7,113 nucleotides of DNA, taken from contig JBKECA010000496.1 in NCBI GenBank assembly GCA_047973435.1, positions 1 to 7,113 of the forward strand, read 5' to 3'. The translations under genes were made by a program, and so were the position numbers. The notes beneath the pieces are model-generated. The model saw nothing but the letters and a program-made list of their open reading frames with translations, had not been told where the DNA came from and did no database searches. Below, piece by piece: positions 6,683 to 7,113 of this stretch. Each line of letters starts with the position of its first letter. The stretch's first letter is position 1. Source of the stretch: JBKECA01 sp047973435. GTDB taxonomy: Bacteria > Planctomycetota > Planctomycetia > Planctomycetales > Planctomycetaceae.

Positions 6683-6692
6683 CGCAGCTGCG
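6683..6692. repeat. Perfect 10-bp palindrome downstream of the oxidoreductase
   Basis: CGCAGCTGCG is fully self-complementary and lies 33 bases after the oxidoreductase stop. An outer pair, CGGCAG (6651-6656) and CTGCCG (6702-6707), flanks it. No T-run follows, so this is not a clear intrinsic terminator; it may form a 3' structure or be chance in GC-rich DNA. Confidence 0.35.
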
Positions 6693-6728
6693 GCCGTCTC
6701 TCTGCCGGTGGAAAAGTGACGGCGGCGC

Positions 6729-6756
6729 TTGACTCCGTCTGTCGTCGAAGTAGACT
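6729..6756 (+). promoter_or_regulatory. Likely sigma70-type promoter of the BlaI-type repressor gene
   Basis: TTGACT (6729-6734, five of six matches to the -35 consensus) and TAGACT (6751-6756, four of six to the -10 consensus) are 16 bases apart. Transcription would start near 6763, leaving a 5' leader of about 60 bases before ATG at 6823. It is the best promoter match noticed in the window, found by eye. Confidence 0.42.
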
Positions 6757-6758
6757 TC
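6747..6758. promoter_or_regulatory. Candidate operator: dyad over the -10 box of the repressor promoter
   Basis: GAAGTAGACTTC is a 5-2-5 inverted repeat (GAAGT/ACTTC) that covers the proposed -10 hexamer. BlaI/MecI repressors bind short dyads as dimers and commonly repress their own gene, so position favours autoregulation. The half-site differs from the classical TACA/TGTA sites of Staphylococcus and Bacillus, so binding is inference. A second dyad, AAGTG (6778-6782) and CACTT (6792-6796), lies in the leader. Confidence 0.3.
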
Positions 6759-6809
6759 AAACTACGGTTTTTCAAGTAAGTGACCGATCGACACTTGCTG
6801 CCCCCCTTT

Positions 6810-6813
6810 GGAG
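6810..6813 (+). promoter_or_regulatory. Ribosome binding site of the BlaI-type repressor
   Basis: GGAG lies nine bases before ATG at 6823 and fixes this start, which also gives the N-terminus expected for the family. Confidence 0.55.
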
Positions 6814-6822
6814 TGCGACAGG

Positions 6823-7113
6823 ATGCCCCGCCCGAAGTCTGAACACCCGACCCCTGGCGAACTTGAGATTTTGAAGATCCTGTGGGATCGCGGCCCGTCC
6901 AATGGGCGGGATGTAATGCACCTCCTGAACATGGACGGCAAGGACCGGGCCTACACGTCCGTGACCAGCCTCATGAATGTGATGGTCGACAAAGGCCTGT
7001 TGCAGCGGACGCCGGAGGGGAGAGCGTTCCTGTACGAGTCAATCCTGCCACGCCGGAAAACGCTGTCCAGCATCCTCCGTGATCTCGTGGGACGCGCTTT
7101 TGAGGGATCGGCC
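6823..7113 (+). CDS. BlaI/MecI-family transcriptional repressor (3' end missing)
   Basis: The frame is open from ATG at 6823 to the window edge, giving 97 residues that begin MPRPKSEHPTPGELEILK; the family is usually about 120-135 residues. These proteins are dimeric winged-helix repressors. LEILKILWDRGP (about 14-25) is the first conserved helix, YTSVTSLMNVMVDKGLLQR (44-62) contains the recognition helix, and PEGRAFLYES (64-73) the wing. The remaining KTLSSILRDLVGRAFEGSA is the start of the C-terminal dimerisation region; the site that BlaR1-type peptidases cleave in relatives would lie beyond the edge. In beta-lactam systems such repressors are paired with a membrane M56 peptidase, BlaR1/MecR1, often the next gene, but in this kind of bacterium the family is broadly used and no resistance role should be assumed. 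The 173-base gap to the oxidoreductase and its own promoter make it a separate unit. Confidence 0.92.
   Translation, partial: MPRPKSEHPTPGELEILKILWDRGPSNGRDVMHLLNMDGKDRAYTSVTSLMNVMVDKGLLQRTPEGRAFLYESILPRRKTLSSILRDLVGRAFEGSA

Noticed and set aside
6735..6772. CCGT...ACGG inverted repeat followed by TTTTT as a terminator for the oxidoreductase
   Set aside because: The stem is only four pairs with a long loop, and the same bases make a better promoter and dyad for the repressor gene.
1..7113. CRISPR arrays, insertion sequences, tRNA or rRNA genes, attachment sites
   Set aside because: No regularly spaced repeats, transposase motifs, terminal inverted repeats or RNA gene signatures were seen on reading both strands.

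Overview
The window is GC-rich, gene-dense bacterial DNA that most resembles a planctomycete. This is an inference from gene content, not from a marker gene: a secreted formylglycine-type sulfatase carrying the Glu-Asp variant of the metal site, a BlaI/MecI-type repressor beginning MPRPKSEHPTP, a soluble multi-PAS histidine kinase, and start codons with weak or no Shine-Dalgarno sequence.

Layout from left to right. (1) Bases 1-954, plus strand: the 3' part of an NAD-dependent D-2-hydroxyacid dehydrogenase; its start lies left of the window. (2) Bases 970-3009, minus strand: a soluble histidine kinase with three PAS domains, tail to tail with the dehydrogenase across only 15 bases. (3) Bases 3089-3652, minus strand: hslV, the peptidase subunit of the HslUV protease. 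It lies upstream of the kinase, separated by 79 bases that contain a perfect 9-bp stem hairpin. (4) Bases 3744-5243, minus strand: an exported sulfatase. (5) Bases 5244-5578: a 335-base divergent intergenic region with imperfect direct repeats and two dyads. (6) Bases 5579-6649, plus strand: a thioredoxin-reductase-fold FAD oxidoreductase without the CxxC redox motif, resembling ferredoxin/flavodoxin-NAD(P) reductases. (7) Bases 6650-6822: an intergenic region with a good sigma70-like promoter and a short palindrome over its -10 box. (8) Bases 6823-7113, plus strand: the N-terminal 97 codons of a BlaI/MecI-family repressor, running off the right edge.

The sulfatase, hslV and kinase genes are co-oriented and could be partly co-transcribed, but their functions do not form an obvious pathway. 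The repressor would normally be paired with a BlaR1-like M56 peptidase further right, which is not visible. I do not see a clearly new multi-gene system. The points most worth a second look are hslV without a neighbouring hslU and with an unavoidable N-terminal propeptide, the oxidoreductase with no disulfide and a degenerate NADPH 2'-phosphate motif, the candidate autoregulatory site in front of the BlaI-type gene, and the repeats in the divergent promoter region. No rRNA, tRNA, CRISPR array, insertion sequence or attachment site was seen.
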